In this document: piece by piece, positions 51,134-58,747 of the stretch
Numbering within the stretch: position 1 is the first letter of the stretch
Layout of the letters: every line of letters starts with the position of its first letter
Assembly (NCBI RefSeq): GCF_028462495.1
Contig: NZ_JAQOWX010000011.1
Location: 13,951-77,950 of the forward strand
Reading direction: 5' to 3'
Origin: Roseateles_E sp005503085
Lineage (GTDB): Bacteria > Pseudomonadota > Gammaproteobacteria > Burkholderiales > Burkholderiaceae_C
DNA length: 64,000 bases
The notes under the pieces: model-generated
Database searches by the model: none
Told to the model about the DNA's origin: nothing
What the model saw: only the letters and a program-made list of their open reading frames with translations
Position numbers and translations under genes: made by a program

Positions 51134-52635
51134 GGCTGTTCTCCGGTCCAGCGGGCCTGCGCTTGCTGCGCCTCGGCCACATCGGAGAAGGGCTGGCGCG
51201 CACCGGCGATCTCCTGGTAGTCCTCATGGCCCTTGCCGGCGATCAGCACGACATCGCGCGCATCGGCTTGGCCAATCGCCGCCGCAATGGCCGCGCGCCG
51301 GTCCTCGACGACCTGGTGCGCCACGCCGCTCAAGCCCTCGGCAATCTGGGCCAGGATCTGCGCCGGCGGCTCCTTGCGCGGGTTGTCGCTGGTCAGCACG
51401 ACGGCGTCGGCCAGGCGGCCGGCGATCGCCCCCATCAGGGGGCGCTTGCCGGGATCGCGGTTGCCGCCGCAGCCGAACACCGCGATGAGCCGGCCGCCGC
51501 GGGCCGCCGCCAGCGGGCGCAGCGCCGAGAGCGCCTTGTCCAGCGCATCGGGCGTGTGGGCATAGTCGACCACCGCCTGCGGCCTGCCCAGTCCGTCGCC
51601 GACCCGCTGCATGCGGCCCGGCACCGGGCTGATCTGGGGCACGGCGCCGACGATATCGGCCAGATCCAGGCCCAGCGCCCGCAGGCTGGCGATCACGGCC
51701 AGCAGATTGGCGACGTTGTAGTCGCCGATCAGGCCGGTCTGCACCGTCAGCACCTGCTGGCCTTCATGCAGCTCGAAGGCCAGGCCGCCATCGCGGTAAT
51801 GCAGACCATGGGCCGACAAGCGCGCCGGGCCATTGACCGCATAGGTCCAGACATCGAGCTTGTTGGTGAGCGCAGCGGCCAGCTCGCCGCCCTTGGGGTC
51901 GTCCAGATTGAGCACGGCGGCGCGCAGGCCCGGCCAGTCGAACAGCGCGCGCTTGGCTTCCCAATAGGCGGCCATAGTCCCGTGGTAGTCCAGATGGTCC
52001 TGGGTGAAATTGGTGAACAGTGCCACCGCGATGCGCGTGCCGGCCAGGCGCTGCTCATTGAGCCCGATCGACGAGGCCTCGATCGCGCAGGCCGCAAAGC
52101 CGGCATCCAGCATGCGGCGAAATCCTGCCTGCAGCTGCACCGGATCGGGCGTCGTCAGCCCGGTGTTGACGATATGGCCCGGCGCTGCGCCCAGCGGCGG
52201 CTCGCCGATACCCAAGGTGCCGACCACGCCGCAGCGCCGGCCCAGCGCGCCCAGGATCTGGGCCACCCACCAGGCGGTCGAGGTTTTGCCATTGGTGCCG
52301 GTGCTGGCGATCACCTGCAGACCGGCCTCGCTGGGGTGCTCGAAATACTCGGCCGCGATGCGGCCGGTGCAGGCCTTCAGCCCCGGCAGCGCGGCGACGC
52401 GGGCGTCATTGAAACCAAAGGCCTCGACACCTTCGGCCTCGACCAGGCAGGTCGCCGCGCCGGCGGCCAGCGCCGCGCGCACATGGGCACGGCCGTCCTG
52501 CGCATAACCGGGCCAGGCGATGAAGGCATCGCCGGGCGCCACCAGCCGGCTGTCGCTGCGCAGCTGGCCGGTAGTCCATTCGCGCAGCCAGCGGGCCGCG
52601 GCCTCGGGGGATTTGAGTCGGGTGATGGGCATCAT
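51130..52635 (-). CDS. murE: UDP-MurNAc-tripeptide ligase MurE (meso-diaminopimelate type)
   Basis: Adds the third stem residue (501 residues). Features are RLVAPGDAFIAWPGYAQDG, ATP loop STGTNGKTSTAWWVAQILG, IEASSIGLNEQRLAGTRIAV, FTQDHLDYHGTMAAYWEAK, and the specificity motif SDNPRKEPPAQIL. DNPR indicates meso-diaminopimelate rather than lysine. Start ATG 52635; an adjacent ATG at 52632 would drop only one residue. It is separated from ftsI by 79 bp holding a repeated-looking hairpin element. Confidence 0.98.
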   Translation of the reverse strand: MMPITRLKSPEAAARWLREWTTGQLRSDSRLVAPGDAFIAWPGYAQDGRAHVRAALAAGAATCLVEAEGVEAFGFNDARVAALPGLKACTGRIAAEYFEHPSEAGLQVIASTGTNGKTSTAWWVAQILGALGRRCGVVGTLGIGEPPLGAAPGHIVNTGLTTPDPVQLQAGFRRMLDAGFAACAIEASSIGLNEQRLAGTRIAVALFTNFTQDHLDYHGTMAAYWEAKRALFDWPGLRAAVLNLDDPKGGELAAALTNKLDVWTYAVNGPARLSAHGLHYRDGGLAFELHEGQQVLTVQTGLIGDYNVANLLAVIASLRALGLDLADIVGAVPQISPVPGRMQRVGDGLGRPQAVVDYAHTPDALDKALSALRPLAAARGGRLIAVFGCGGNRDPGKRPLMGAIAGRLADAVVLTSDNPRKEPPAQILAQIAEGLSGVAHQVVEDRRAAIAAAIGQADARDVVLIAGKGHEDYQEIAGARQPFSDVAEAQQAQARWTGEQP

Positions 52636-52665
52636 CGACCGCCCGGCCGTCCCGAAGGACGATGA

Positions 52666-52710
52666 GCGCCCCCTCGGGGGGCACTGAACGAAGTGACTGT
52701 GGGGGCGAGC
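52666..52710 (-). repeat. REP-like double-hairpin intergenic element
   Basis: In the ftsI-murE gap, a GC hairpin (GCGCCCCC-TC-GGGGGGC, from 52666) is followed by CACTGAACGAAGTG (inverted CACT/AGTG arms) and a G-rich GTGGGGGC end. From memory, near-identical strings are abundant between genes in Comamonadaceae-type Burkholderiales, which is my basis for calling it REP-like. Only one copy was seen in this window. Confidence 0.5.
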
Positions 52711-52714
52711 ATGT

Positions 52715-54508
52715 TCAGAAGCTCTCGTCCACGGCCAGCTCGTGCTTGGCCATGATTTGCGGTTTGACCTCCAGGTCGGGCGGCACGTTCAGCAGCCGCA
52801 GGCTTTGCGCCACCACCTGGCTGAACACCGGACCGGCCACCCGGCCACCGAAATAGACGCCGGTGCTGGGCTCGTCCAGCATCACCGCGACAACGATGCG
52901 GGGCTTGGAGATCGGCGCGATGCCGACAAACCAGGAGCGGTACTTGTTGGTATAGCCCTTGCCTTCCTGCTTGTGCGCGGTGCCGGACTTGCCACCGACG
53001 CTGTAGCCGCTGACCTGGGCCATCGGCGCGGTGCCGCCGGGCGCGGCCGCCAGCTGCAGCATCTCGCGCACCTGCTGCGCAGTCTTGGGCGAAAACACCT
53101 TGATGCCGTGGGCCACCTCGCCCTCGGGCTGCTTGATCATCGTGACCGGCAGCACCTCGCCGTCGCGCGCGAAGACGGTATAAGCGCGCGCCAGCTGGAA
53201 CAGCGAGGCCGACAGGCCATAGCCATAGCTCATCGTCGCCTGCTCGATCGGGCGCCAGCTCTTGTAGGGCCGCAGCTTGCCGGTCACCGCGCCGGGGAAG
53301 GCCAGCTGCGGACGCTGGCCCAGGCCGATGGCGGTGAACATCTCGTGCATCTCGCGCGCCGGCATCTGCATGGCCATCTTGACCGTGCCGATATTGCTGG
53401 ACTTCTGGATCACGCCGGCCACCGTCAGATCGCCGTAGACATGGGCATCGGTCGGCGACCAGCCGCTGATATTGACGCTGCGCGGTGCGACATTGATGAT
53501 GGTGTCGGGCCGTACCCGGCCACTCTCCAGCGCCAGCGCGGCGATGAAGGGCTTCATCGTCGAGCCGGGCTCGAAGATATCGGTCAGCGCGCGGTTGCGC
53601 AGCTGGGCGCCACTGAGGTTCTTGCGATCACCCGGGTTGTAGCTGGGGTAGTTGGCCAGGGCCAGCACCTCGCCGGTCTGCACATCCAGCACCACCACCG
53701 AGCCGGCCTTGGCCTTGTGCTCGGCCACCGCATCGCGCACCCGCTGGTAGGCGAAAAACTGCACCTTGGAGTCGACCGACAGATCGATGTCGCGGCCATT
53801 GACGGCCGGCAGGCTCTCGCCGAAATCTTCGACGACGCGGCCCAATCGATCACGCACCACCGAGCGCGAGCCGTCGCGACCCTGCAGGTCCTTCTGGAAG
53901 GCCAGCTCGATACCCTCCTGGCCGCGCTCCTCGATATTGGTGAAGCCCACCACATGGGCGGCGGCCTCGCCTTCCGGATACTTGCGCTTGTACTCGCGAT
54001 CCTGGAACACGCCCTTCAGCGCCAGCGCCTTGATCTGGGCGGCGGTGTCGTCATCGGCCTGGCGCTTGAGCCAGACGAAGCGGGTGGTCGGGTCAAGCTT
54101 CTTCTCCAGCTCCTTGGCACTGATGCCGAGGATCTTGGCCAGCGCGCGGCGCTTGGCCGGATCGGCATCGACCTCCTTGGGGATCGCCCAGACCGAGGGC
54201 ACGGCGACGCTGGTGGCCAGCACCTGGCCCTTGCGGTCGACGATGCGCCCGCGGCTGGCCGGCAGCTCCATCGTGTGGGCATAGCGGGCCTCGCCCTGGC
54301 GCTGATAGAAGTCGGCCGCGATGAACTGCACATAGACGGCCCGGCCCAGCAGGCCGACAAAGCCCAGCCCGACCAGGGCGACCAGAAAGCGCGAACGCCA
54401 GGGCGGCGTCTTCGAGGCCAGCAGCGGGCTGCTGGAATAGCTGACGCTGCGGGTATTGAGCGCGCGCGCGCCGGCGCCACGGCCCGCTTCGGGGCGCCAC
54501 CAGCTCAT
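52715..54508 (-). CDS. ftsI: Division transpeptidase FtsI (PBP3)
   Basis: The septal peptidoglycan D,D-transpeptidase (597 residues). A cytoplasmic tail leads to a membrane anchor (FLVALVGLGFVGLLGRAVYV, about 41-60) and a pedestal domain beginning RGRIVDRKGQVLATSVAVPS. The transpeptidase domain follows: catalytic Ser316 in FEPGSTMKPF, SSN in QKSSNIGTV, and KSGTAHK (Lys507). It overlaps ftsL by 4 bp and works with FtsW, which is encoded downstream in the same cluster. The C-terminus ends LAVDESF. Confidence 0.98.
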   Translation of the reverse strand: MSWWRPEAGRGAGARALNTRSVSYSSSPLLASKTPPWRSRFLVALVGLGFVGLLGRAVYVQFIAADFYQRQGEARYAHTMELPASRGRIVDRKGQVLATSVAVPSVWAIPKEVDADPAKRRALAKILGISAKELEKKLDPTTRFVWLKRQADDDTAAQIKALALKGVFQDREYKRKYPEGEAAAHVVGFTNIEERGQEGIELAFQKDLQGRDGSRSVVRDRLGRVVEDFGESLPAVNGRDIDLSVDSKVQFFAYQRVRDAVAEHKAKAGSVVVLDVQTGEVLALANYPSYNPGDRKNLSGAQLRNRALTDIFEPGSTMKPFIAALALESGRVRPDTIINVAPRSVNISGWSPTDAHVYGDLTVAGVIQKSSNIGTVKMAMQMPAREMHEMFTAIGLGQRPQLAFPGAVTGKLRPYKSWRPIEQATMSYGYGLSASLFQLARAYTVFARDGEVLPVTMIKQPEGEVAHGIKVFSPKTAQQVREMLQLAAAPGGTAPMAQVSGYSVGGKSGTAHKQEGKGYTNKYRSWFVGIAPISKPRIVVAVMLDEPSTGVYFGGRVAGPVFSQVVAQSLRLLNVPPDLEVKPQIMAKHELAVDESF

Positions 54509-54792
54509 CGCTGCACTCCCGAGGCGGCACGGCCGCCCTCGACCACCTGGGTCAGCGCCGGCGTGATGGTCTGCATGCGCAGGCGCTCGCGGGCCACCTG
54601 CTCGACACGCAGATTGGTCGCCTGCGCATGGCGCTCGGCCTGCAGGCGCTGGCTGTCGGCCTCCAGGCGCCGGGCCTCGGCCTGCGAGCGGTCCAGCGCG
54701 GTGAACAGGCGGCGCGAGTCATAGGCGCTGCGCACCAGCAGCATGCCGCTGACCAGCACGGCCACGAGCAGCAGCAGGTTCAGCCGGCTCAT
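54505..54792 (-). CDS. ftsL: Cell division protein FtsL
   Basis: A 95-residue bitopic divisome protein of the FtsQLB complex. A short N-terminus leads into a membrane helix (LNLLLLVAVLVSGMLLVRSA, 4-23) and then a leucine-zipper-like coiled coil (FTALDRSQAEARRLEADSQR) before a basic tail. The sequence is weakly conserved as in all FtsL proteins, but position between rsmH and ftsI with 4-bp overlaps on both sides is diagnostic. Confidence 0.93.
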   Translation of the reverse strand: MSRLNLLLLVAVLVSGMLLVRSAYDSRRLFTALDRSQAEARRLEADSQRLQAERHAQATNLRVEQVARERLRMQTITPALTQVVEGGRAASGVQR

Positions 54793-55781
54793 CGCTTGCC
54801 ACCCTTGTGACGGTGGTGCTCGGCGGGCAGCGGCGCCTCGGTGCGTTCGGCCACGCGCAGGATGGCCGAGCGCGAACGCGGGTTGGCGCGCACCTCGGTC
54901 TCGCTGGGCTTGATGCGGCCCAGCGCCGTCAGCGCCAGCGCCTGAGGCTCGGCAAAGGGCGCGCGGCGATCGAACACTTCCTTGCTGTGCGCGGTGATGA
55001 AGTTCTTGACGATGCGATCTTCCAGCGAATGGAAGCTGATCACCGCCAGCCGGCCGCCGGGGGCCAGCAGGCGCAGTGCCGCATTCAGCCCTTGTTCGAG
55101 CTCCTCAAGCTCGGCGTTGACGTGAATCCGAAGCGCTTGAAATGTGCGCGTTGCAGGGTCCTGGCCCGGCTCGCGGGTTTTGACCGCGCCAGCCACGACC
55201 TTGGAAAGCTCGTCGGTGCTTCGAACAGCACTCCCGCTTTCCCGGCGAGCAACAAGCGCCTTTGCAATCTGTGAAGCAAACCGTTCTTCCCCATAGTTGC
55301 GTATGACCTCCGCAATCTGGCGCTCATCGGCGCGGGCCAGGAAATCCGCGGCACTTTCGCCGCGGGTGGTGTCCATGCGCATGTCCAGCGGTCCGCTGAA
55401 GCGGAAGCTGAAACCGCGCTCGGGGTTGTCGATCTGCGGGCTGGAAACCCCCAGATCCAAAAGAATGCCCTGCACCTGTTCGATGCCCAGCGCCGCGAGC
55501 TGCGCCCGCATTTCGGCAAAGGCCGAGTGACAGATGGAAAAACGCGGGTCATCGACCCGCGTCTCGCCCGAGGTGGCGGCCGCAATGGCCTCGAGATCGC
55601 GATCGATCGCGATCAGCCGCCCGCCCTCCCCAAGCCTGGAGAGCAGCAGGCGCGAGTGGCCGCCGCGGCCATAAGTGCCATCGACATAGATGCCGTCGGG
55701 CGCGGTCAGCACCGCATCGACGGTCTCGTGCAGCAGCACCGTGGTGTGGGAGAACTCGGGAGTGGTGGCAGCGGTGTCCAT
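54789..55781 (-). CDS. rsmH: 16S rRNA (cytosine-1402 N4)-methyltransferase RsmH
   Basis: Methylates C1402 of 16S rRNA (330 residues; formerly MraW). Signatures are FSHTTVLLHETVDAVLTAPD, YVDGTYGRGGHSRLLLSRLG (SAM loop), ILLDLGVSSPQIDNPERGFS, ADERQIAEVIRNYGEERFAS and AVISFHSLEDRIVKNFI. The segment at about 55100-55310 (residues 158-227) uses noticeably more A/T-ending codons (GAA, GTT, CTT) than the rest of the gene while keeping the protein intact. It overlaps ftsL by 4 bp; its ATG shares one base with the mraZ stop. Confidence 0.98.
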   Translation of the reverse strand: MDTAATTPEFSHTTVLLHETVDAVLTAPDGIYVDGTYGRGGHSRLLLSRLGEGGRLIAIDRDLEAIAAATSGETRVDDPRFSICHSAFAEMRAQLAALGIEQVQGILLDLGVSSPQIDNPERGFSFRFSGPLDMRMDTTRGESAADFLARADERQIAEVIRNYGEERFASQIAKALVARRESGSAVRSTDELSKVVAGAVKTREPGQDPATRTFQALRIHVNAELEELEQGLNAALRLLAPGGRLAVISFHSLEDRIVKNFITAHSKEVFDRRAPFAEPQALALTALGRIKPSETEVRANPRSRSAILRVAERTEAPLPAEHHRHKGGKR

Positions 55782-56221
55782 CAGAAGCTGAAGTCCTTGA
55801 GGGCGTCCGGCAGTTCGGACTGCATCACCTGCGCCTCATGGGCCGCATAGGCCTGGGCATCCCAGAGTTCAAAATGACTGCCCATGCCCAGCAGCATCAC
55901 GTCTTTTTGCAGGCCGGCGGCCACGCGCAGCTCGGGCGAGATCAACACGCGGGCCGCGCCATCGATCTCGACATCCTGGGCATTGCCGAGGAACACCCGC
56001 TTCCAGCCCGAGGCCGACATCGGCAGCGCCGCGATGCGGTCGCGGAAGTTTTCCCAGGCCGGGCGTGGGAACACCATCAGGCAGCCTTCCGGATGCTTGG
56101 TGATGGTCAGCTGGCCGGCGCACAGCGCCTGCAGCACTTCGCGGTGGCGTGTCGGGACGGCCAAACGCCCCTTGGCATCCATTGCCAAGGCGCTCGCCCC
56201 TTGAAACACAAAATTCGCCAC
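55781..56221 (-). CDS. mraZ: Transcriptional regulator MraZ
   Basis: An AbrB-like DNA-binding regulator of the dcw cluster (up to 146 residues) with two tandem MraZ domains. The first is around QGASALAMDAKGRLAVPTRH and the second around FLGNAQDVEIDGAARVLISP. In E. coli MraZ represses its own operon. Two GTG starts are possible: 56221 (MANFVFQG) and 56209, which gives MFQGASALAMDAKG and matches the usual MraZ N-terminus better. Neither has a strong ribosome site. The longer one would begin 4 bases past the candidate operator. The gene heads the run through to ftsZ. Confidence 0.95.
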   Translation of the reverse strand: MANFVFQGASALAMDAKGRLAVPTRHREVLQALCAGQLTITKHPEGCLMVFPRPAWENFRDRIAALPMSASGWKRVFLGNAQDVEIDGAARVLISPELRVAAGLQKDVMLLGMGSHFELWDAQAYAAHEAQVMQSELPDALKDFSF

Positions 56222-56224
56222 AGC

Positions 56225-56254
56225 GACCCACTAAATTGCACTTTTCACCACTTT
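56225..56254 (-). promoter_or_regulatory. Candidate MraZ operator: three 10-bp repeats
   Basis: On the minus strand three consecutive 10-mers, AAAGTGGTGA, AAAGTGCAAT and TTAGTGGGTC, repeat the AGTG core in exact 10-bp phase, so each faces the same side of the helix. MraZ is known to bind short direct repeats at 10-bp spacing in its own promoter (TGGGN boxes in E. coli, AAAGTG-type in mollicutes). The first box overlaps the -10 element, fitting autorepression. Confidence 0.65.
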
Positions 56255-56278
56255 ACTCACCGAGTCGCCATCGGTCAA
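56250..56278 (-). promoter_or_regulatory. Sigma70-like promoter of the dcw cluster (Pmra)
   Basis: TTGACC (56278-56273) and TAAAGT (56255-56250) on the minus strand, with an optimal 17-bp spacer. The transcript start would be near 56243, leaving a short leader of about 22-34 bases before the two possible mraZ starts. No comparable promoter is seen between the overlapping genes downstream, so it may drive much of the cluster. Confidence 0.6.
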
Positions 56279-56483
56279 GGTGAAACTCGATGTTTTCCCA
56301 ATGAAATCAAGCACTTACATTCTGTTGTTCGAGCTTCCAGTCAGGCAAAATTCGTTCAAAAAGAAGGACTTGCATAGGGCACTGCAAGTGGAGGATGAAC
56401 TTGAAATGAAGATGAAACAGGCGACGCCGGCATGCTGAGCCCAGCCCCTCCCGGGACTGGCCGCTGATCTCATGTCTAAGCGC
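56279..56483. other. Intergenic region between two-component system and dcw promoter
   Basis: About 205 bp without a gene, AT-richer than the flanks between 56285 and 56420. It contains an inverted repeat ACTTGCA-N8-TGCAAGT (56368-56389), a dimer-site candidate roughly 100 bp upstream of the mra promoter. Closer to the kinase, GCGCCGG-CAAC-CCGGCGC (56480-56497) forms a GC hairpin without a T-run, possibly a weak kinase terminator. Confidence 0.5.
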
Positions 56484-56730
56484 CGGCAACCCGGCGCGTT
56501 GCTCAGGCGCGGGCGGAATCCGCCGCCGGCAGCCACAGCCGCACCAGCAGCCCGCCGCCCGGCGCATCGTCCAGCGTCAGCCGGCCGCCATGGCTCTGCA
56601 GCACGCNCGGCAACCCGGCGCGTTGCTCAGGCGCGGGCGGAATCCGCCGCCGGCAGCCACAGCCGCACCAGCAGCCCGCCGCCCGGCGCATCGTCCAGCG
56701 TCAGCCGGCCGCCATGGCTCTGCAGCACGC
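56484..56730. repeat. 123-bp exact direct duplication around an N (assembly join)
   Basis: Bases 56484-56606 and 56608-56730 are identical, separated by the single N at 56607. Both copies contain the 3' end of the histidine kinase gene. Perfect identity with one N between copies is what results when two contigs with an unmerged end overlap are joined. The genome itself probably has one copy, and coordinates right of this point are likely about 124 bp too large relative to the left. Confidence 0.9.
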
Positions 56731-58024
56731 TGGCCACGATGGCCAGACCCAGGCCGCTGCCGGCCTGGCTCTGGTCGGGCAGGCGCGCGAAGCGGTGCAG
56801 CACCGCCTCGCGCCAGGCCGGTGCAATGCCCGGCCCCTGATCGCTGAGGCGCGCGCAGATCTCGCCCCCCTCGCGCCACAGGCGCAGGCTGACGCGCCCG
56901 CCCTCGGGGCTGTACTTGATCGCGTTCTCGATCAGATTGCCGAACAGCGAGCCCAGGCCCTCGGCCTGGCCGTCCAGCCAGAGCGACTCCGGCAACTCGC
57001 AGTCCAGCTGCACGCGCCGCCCCTCGGCCAGGATGGCCGTCTCGGCCAGCACCTCGCCGACCAGGACTGCCAGGTCGAGGCGCCGGGCCGGCGCCTGGGC
57101 TTCGGCCTCGCTGCGCGTCAGGGTCAGCAGCTGGTTGATCAGGCGCGTGGCACGGGCGCTGCTGCGCAGCATGCCGTCCAGCAGCGGCGCAGCCGGTGGC
57201 GGCAGCGCCAGGCGCTGCATCGACTCGGCATACAGACTCATCGCGCTGAGCGGCGTGCGCAGCTCATGGGCAGCATCGGCGACGAACTGGCGCTCACGCG
57301 TGCGCGCGCCGCGCAGGCGGCCGAGCAGCCGGTTGATAGCCTCCAGCAGCGGCCGCAGCTCGCGCTCGCGAGCCGGCAGCGTGATCGGCGACAGCTCCTG
57401 CTCGTCGCGCCGCGCCACCTCGGCGCTAAGCCGGCGCCAGGGCCGCAGCGCCCAGCGCACCGACAGCCAGGCCGGCAACACCAGCAGCGGCAGGCTGACG
57501 ATCAGCGGCAGCAGCAGATAGCCGCGGCTGTTCAGCGCCACCATCACGGCCATGATGCCCTGGGGGTAGATGAAGCTGACCGCGACATCGCTGCCGCTGC
57601 CGGAGTGCACGGTCAGCACCTGCCAGCGGCCATCGACCATCTCGATCTCCTTGAGTCCCTCGGGATGGCGCTGATACAGCGAGGCAGGCAGGCCGTCGGT
57701 GGCGAAGACCCGGGCCGCGCCGCGCCAGACCAGCATGCCGGTGCGCAGCATCGGGTCGTCCTGCTCGCCGCCGCCCAGGCGGTTCCATTCATCGACCTTG
57801 CCCAGCACCCGGTGCAAAGCCTCGGGCTGGTCGACCAAGGCCTCGGCCGTGGCCACCAGGGCCTCCATCGCCGGCACCGACTGGCGCAGCGCCGTCTCCT
57901 GCTGGCTCTCCCTGACCACCAGCAGCACCAGACCCAGCCAGACCAGGCTGACCAGCGCGATCTGCGCCAGCAGCAGGCCACGCAGCACCGAGGGCTCGAC
58001 CAGCCGGCGCCACCAGCCCCTCAT
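56627..58024 (-). CDS. QseC-like sensor histidine kinase
   Basis: A 465-residue OmpR-group sensor kinase. It has two membrane segments (VLRGLLLAQIALVSLVWLGL near the N-terminus and LLLPLIVSLPLLVLPAWLSV near 170-190) flanking a periplasmic sensor of about 130 residues. A HAMP-like linker follows, then the H-box FVADAAHELRTPLSAM with phospho-acceptor His253, an N-box NLIENAIKYSPEGG, and G-boxes DQGPGIAP and GSGLGLAIVASVL. It overlaps the response-regulator gene by 4 bp. The 3' end, including the stop, is present twice because of the 123-bp duplication; the copy contiguous with the gene ends at 56627. Confidence 0.9.
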   Translation of the reverse strand: MRGWWRRLVEPSVLRGLLLAQIALVSLVWLGLVLLVVRESQQETALRQSVPAMEALVATAEALVDQPEALHRVLGKVDEWNRLGGGEQDDPMLRTGMLVWRGAARVFATDGLPASLYQRHPEGLKEIEMVDGRWQVLTVHSGSGSDVAVSFIYPQGIMAVMVALNSRGYLLLPLIVSLPLLVLPAWLSVRWALRPWRRLSAEVARRDEQELSPITLPARERELRPLLEAINRLLGRLRGARTRERQFVADAAHELRTPLSAMSLYAESMQRLALPPPAAPLLDGMLRSSARATRLINQLLTLTRSEAEAQAPARRLDLAVLVGEVLAETAILAEGRRVQLDCELPESLWLDGQAEGLGSLFGNLIENAIKYSPEGGRVSLRLWREGGEICARLSDQGPGIAPAWREAVLHRFARLPDQSQAGSGLGLAIVASVLQSHGGRLTLDDAPGGGLLVRLWLPAADSARA

Positions 58025-58692
58025 CGGGTGGTGACGCTCTGGCGGTCCATCACATAGCCCAGGCCCCGTATCGTGCGGATATAGCCCTCGCCGATCTTGC
58101 GGCGCAGGCTGGAGATGTGCACATCCAGCACATTGCTCTCGGCCGCGCTGCCGGCCAGCACCTGGTCTTCCAGGAAGCGCCGGGTCAGCACCCGGTCGGC
58201 GCGCTTCAGCAGCGCCGCCAGCAGACGGAACTCGCTGGGCGAGAGCTCCAGCAGCCGGCCATCGACCGTCGCCCGCATCGAGGCCTCGTGCAGCAGCAGG
58301 CCGCGCAGGCTCAGCTGCCCGCTCTCCAGGCCATAGCTGCGCCGCGCCAGCGCCCGCACCCGGGACAGCAGTTCCTGCAAGGCAAAAGGCTTGACGAGAT
58401 AGTCGTCGGCGCCGCCGTCCAGGCCGCGCAGACGCTCATCCAGGCCGTCGCGCGCGCTCAGAATCAGGGCCGGCACGGCCGCCGACTCTTGCTTCAGCCA
58501 GGCCAGCAGCTCATGGCCGTCACCATCGGGCAGGCCCAGATCCAGCACCAGCAGGTCGGGCCGGGCACCGCCCAGGGCCGCGATCGCGTCGGCCAGGCGG
58601 CGCACCCAGACCACACGGTAGCCCTCGGCTTCGAAAGCCAGGCGCACCGCGTCCCCCAGGTCCAGATCGTCTTCGAGCAGCAGGATGTTCAT
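58021..58692 (-). CDS. OmpR/QseB-like response regulator
   Basis: A 223-residue regulator with an N-terminal receiver (EDD at 7-9, phospho-acceptor Asp51 in LLVLDLGLPDGDG, Lys in YLVKPF) and a C-terminal winged helix (LSPSEFRLLAALLKRADRVL, VLDVHISSLRRKIGEGYIRT, IRGLGYVM). The ATG at 58692 is preferred; a GTG two codons upstream (58698) is possible. Partner of the overlapping kinase. Targets are unknown; the pair lies between the tandem metalloproteases and the dcw cluster, both read in the same direction. Confidence 0.93.
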   Translation of the reverse strand: MNILLLEDDLDLGDAVRLAFEAEGYRVVWVRRLADAIAALGGARPDLLVLDLGLPDGDGHELLAWLKQESAAVPALILSARDGLDERLRGLDGGADDYLVKPFALQELLSRVRALARRSYGLESGQLSLRGLLLHEASMRATVDGRLLELSPSEFRLLAALLKRADRVLTRRFLEDQVLAGSAAESNVLDVHISSLRRKIGEGYIRTIRGLGYVMDRQSVTTR

Positions 58693-58747
58693 GAGCACCG
58701 CGATTGGAGCATGGCCGCCTGAAGACCGCCTGAAGACGCGGCCGGGC

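Noticed and set aside
52742..54724. 660-codon plus-strand open frame opposite ftsI
   Set aside because: Shadow of ftsI; low-complexity composition.
56503..56606. Extra fragment of a histidine kinase 3' end
   Set aside because: It is the first copy of the assembly duplication, not a pseudogene.
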